From Kosakonia pseudosacchari (GTDB lineage Bacteria; Pseudomonadota; Gammaproteobacteria; Enterobacterales; Enterobacteriaceae): a DNA stretch of 64,000 bases. Below are positions 63,307-64,000 of the stretch, piece by piece; positions within the stretch are counted from its first letter, which is position 1, and every line of letters begins with the position of its first letter. Where the stretch lies: positions 124,001-188,000 of the forward strand of contig NZ_FXWP01000025.1 of NCBI RefSeq assembly GCF_900184035.1, written 5' to 3'. Position numbers and translations under genes: made by a program. The notes beneath the pieces are model-generated. The model was given only the letters and a program-made list of their open reading frames with translations, did not search any database and was not told the origin of the DNA.

Positions 63307-64000
63307 ATGAATCAAACAGAGCTTCTTCACGTTAATTTTCCCCATCTGCGTGATTTAAAACCCTTTGAAAGCGCTCACGCGGCAACACCGTGGCTGGCGG
63401 ATATCAACACCAAACACACGCGCAAACTCTGCGCGACGCTGGAAGACGCGATTGCCCGCAGTGGTCTGAAAGACGGTATGACTATCTCTTTCCACCACGC
63501 ATTTCGCGAAGGCGATCGCGTGATCAACAACGTTGTGGCAACGCTGGCGCGTCTGGGTTTTAAAAACCTGACGCTGGCTTCCAGTTCGCTGATGACCTGC
63601 AACGATGCGCTGATCGAACATATTCAGAACGGTGTAATTTCGCGTATTTACACCTCCGGGATGCGCGGCAAGCTGGCAGATGCGATCTCTCACGGCCTGA
63701 TGGCGGAGCCCGTTCAGATTCACTCTCACGGCGGCCGCGTGAAGCTGTTGCAGGATGGCGAGCTGAACATCGATGTCGCTTTCCTCGGCGTGCCGTGCAG
63801 CGATGAGTTCGGTAACGCCAACGGCACTCAGGGGAAATCCTGTTGTGGCTCGCTGGGTTACGCGATGGTGGACGCGCAGTTCGCCAAAAAAGTGGTGTTA
63901 TTGACCGAAGAGCTGGTGCCGTTCCCGAACATGCCAGCGAGCCTTGGTCAGGATCAGGTTGATCTGATCGTGCAGGTAGAAAGCGTGGGCGATCCGGCGA
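63307..64000 (+). CDS. citF: Citrate lyase alpha subunit CitF (citrate CoA-transferase), 5' part; continues beyond window
   Basis: The frame is open from the ATG at 63307 to the window end, giving 231 residues of a protein usually near 500. It starts MNQTELLHVNFPHLRDLKP and includes GMTISFHHAFREGDRVIN, LASSSLMTCNDALIEHI and DVAFLGVPCSDEFGNANG. CitF exchanges acetate for citrate on the carrier protein. It starts ten bases after citE. Confidence 0.95.
   Translation, partial: MNQTELLHVNFPHLRDLKPFESAHAATPWLADINTKHTRKLCATLEDAIARSGLKDGMTISFHHAFREGDRVINNVVATLARLGFKNLTLASSSLMTCNDALIEHIQNGVISRIYTSGMRGKLADAISHGLMAEPVQIHSHGGRVKLLQDGELNIDVAFLGVPCSDEFGNANGTQGKSCCGSLGYAMVDAQFAKKVVLLTEELVPFPNMPASLGQDQVDLIVQVESVGDPA

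Noticed and set aside
1..64000. CRISPR arrays, rRNA genes, retron-like reverse transcriptases, intact insertion sequences or integrases
   Set aside because: I looked for regular short repeats, reverse-transcriptase (YADD), transposase (DDE) and tyrosine-recombinase motifs in the long frames and saw none.

Overview
The window is chromosomal DNA from a member of the Enterobacteriaceae, probably near Kosakonia, Enterobacter or Klebsiella. The order tRNA-Phe (pheV position), yqgA, speC matches the E. coli arrangement. Next to it lie a dpiBA/citS/citCDEF citrate fermentation locus and a complete enterobacterial type VI secretion system (T6SS). No species name can be fixed from the sequence alone.

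Region 1 (1-2390) is the 3' end of a nonribosomal peptide synthetase (adenylation end, carrier domain, two tandem thioesterases), closed by a terminator. Region 2 (2498-43719) is the T6SS. All 13 core components are present: tssB, C, K, L, D (hcp), H (clpV), I (two vgrG), M, A, F, G, J and E. There are also a stand-alone OmpA-domain protein, a PAAR tip and a second ImpA-type (VasL/TagA-like) protein. The GC-rich core is interrupted by three AT-rich effector/immunity islands. Island A (about 12.6-23.3 kb) has a 917-residue multidomain peptidoglycan hydrolase, three paralogous immunity-type genes, an orphan toxin tip and several broken genes. Island B (35.5-38.1 kb) has a DUF4123 adaptor, an HExxH metallopeptidase-type effector and two downstream genes. 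Island C (38.1-41.5 kb) has two vgrG 3' scraps around a DUF3304 gene and a broken Tle1-type lipase gene. The accessory arsenal is decaying by nonsense codons and small indels, while every core gene is intact.

Region 3 (about 44.0-52.75 kb) is a cargo island ending inside tRNA-Phe. It carries a type I Wadjet plasmid-defence operon (jetABCD) and a divergent group of unrecognised small genes. An exact 29-bp direct repeat bounds it: one copy inside the tRNA gene, the other at 43997. No integrase is visible. Region 4 (52.9-56.1 kb) is conserved chromosome: yqgA and speC, with a small leader ORF before speC. Region 5 (56.2 kb to the end) is citrate fermentation: the DpiBA (CitAB) two-component system, divergent from citS, a fumarylacetoacetate-hydrolase-family gene, citC, citD, citE and the start of citF.

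How the genes fit together: the T6SS builds a contractile sheath (TssBC) on a baseplate (TssEFGK) and membrane complex (TssJLM). It loads Hcp, VgrG and PAAR with effectors that attack the peptidoglycan, membrane or proteins of neighbouring cells, and periplasmic immunity proteins protect the producer. Wadjet protects against incoming plasmids. The cit genes import citrate and cleave it to acetate and oxaloacetate.
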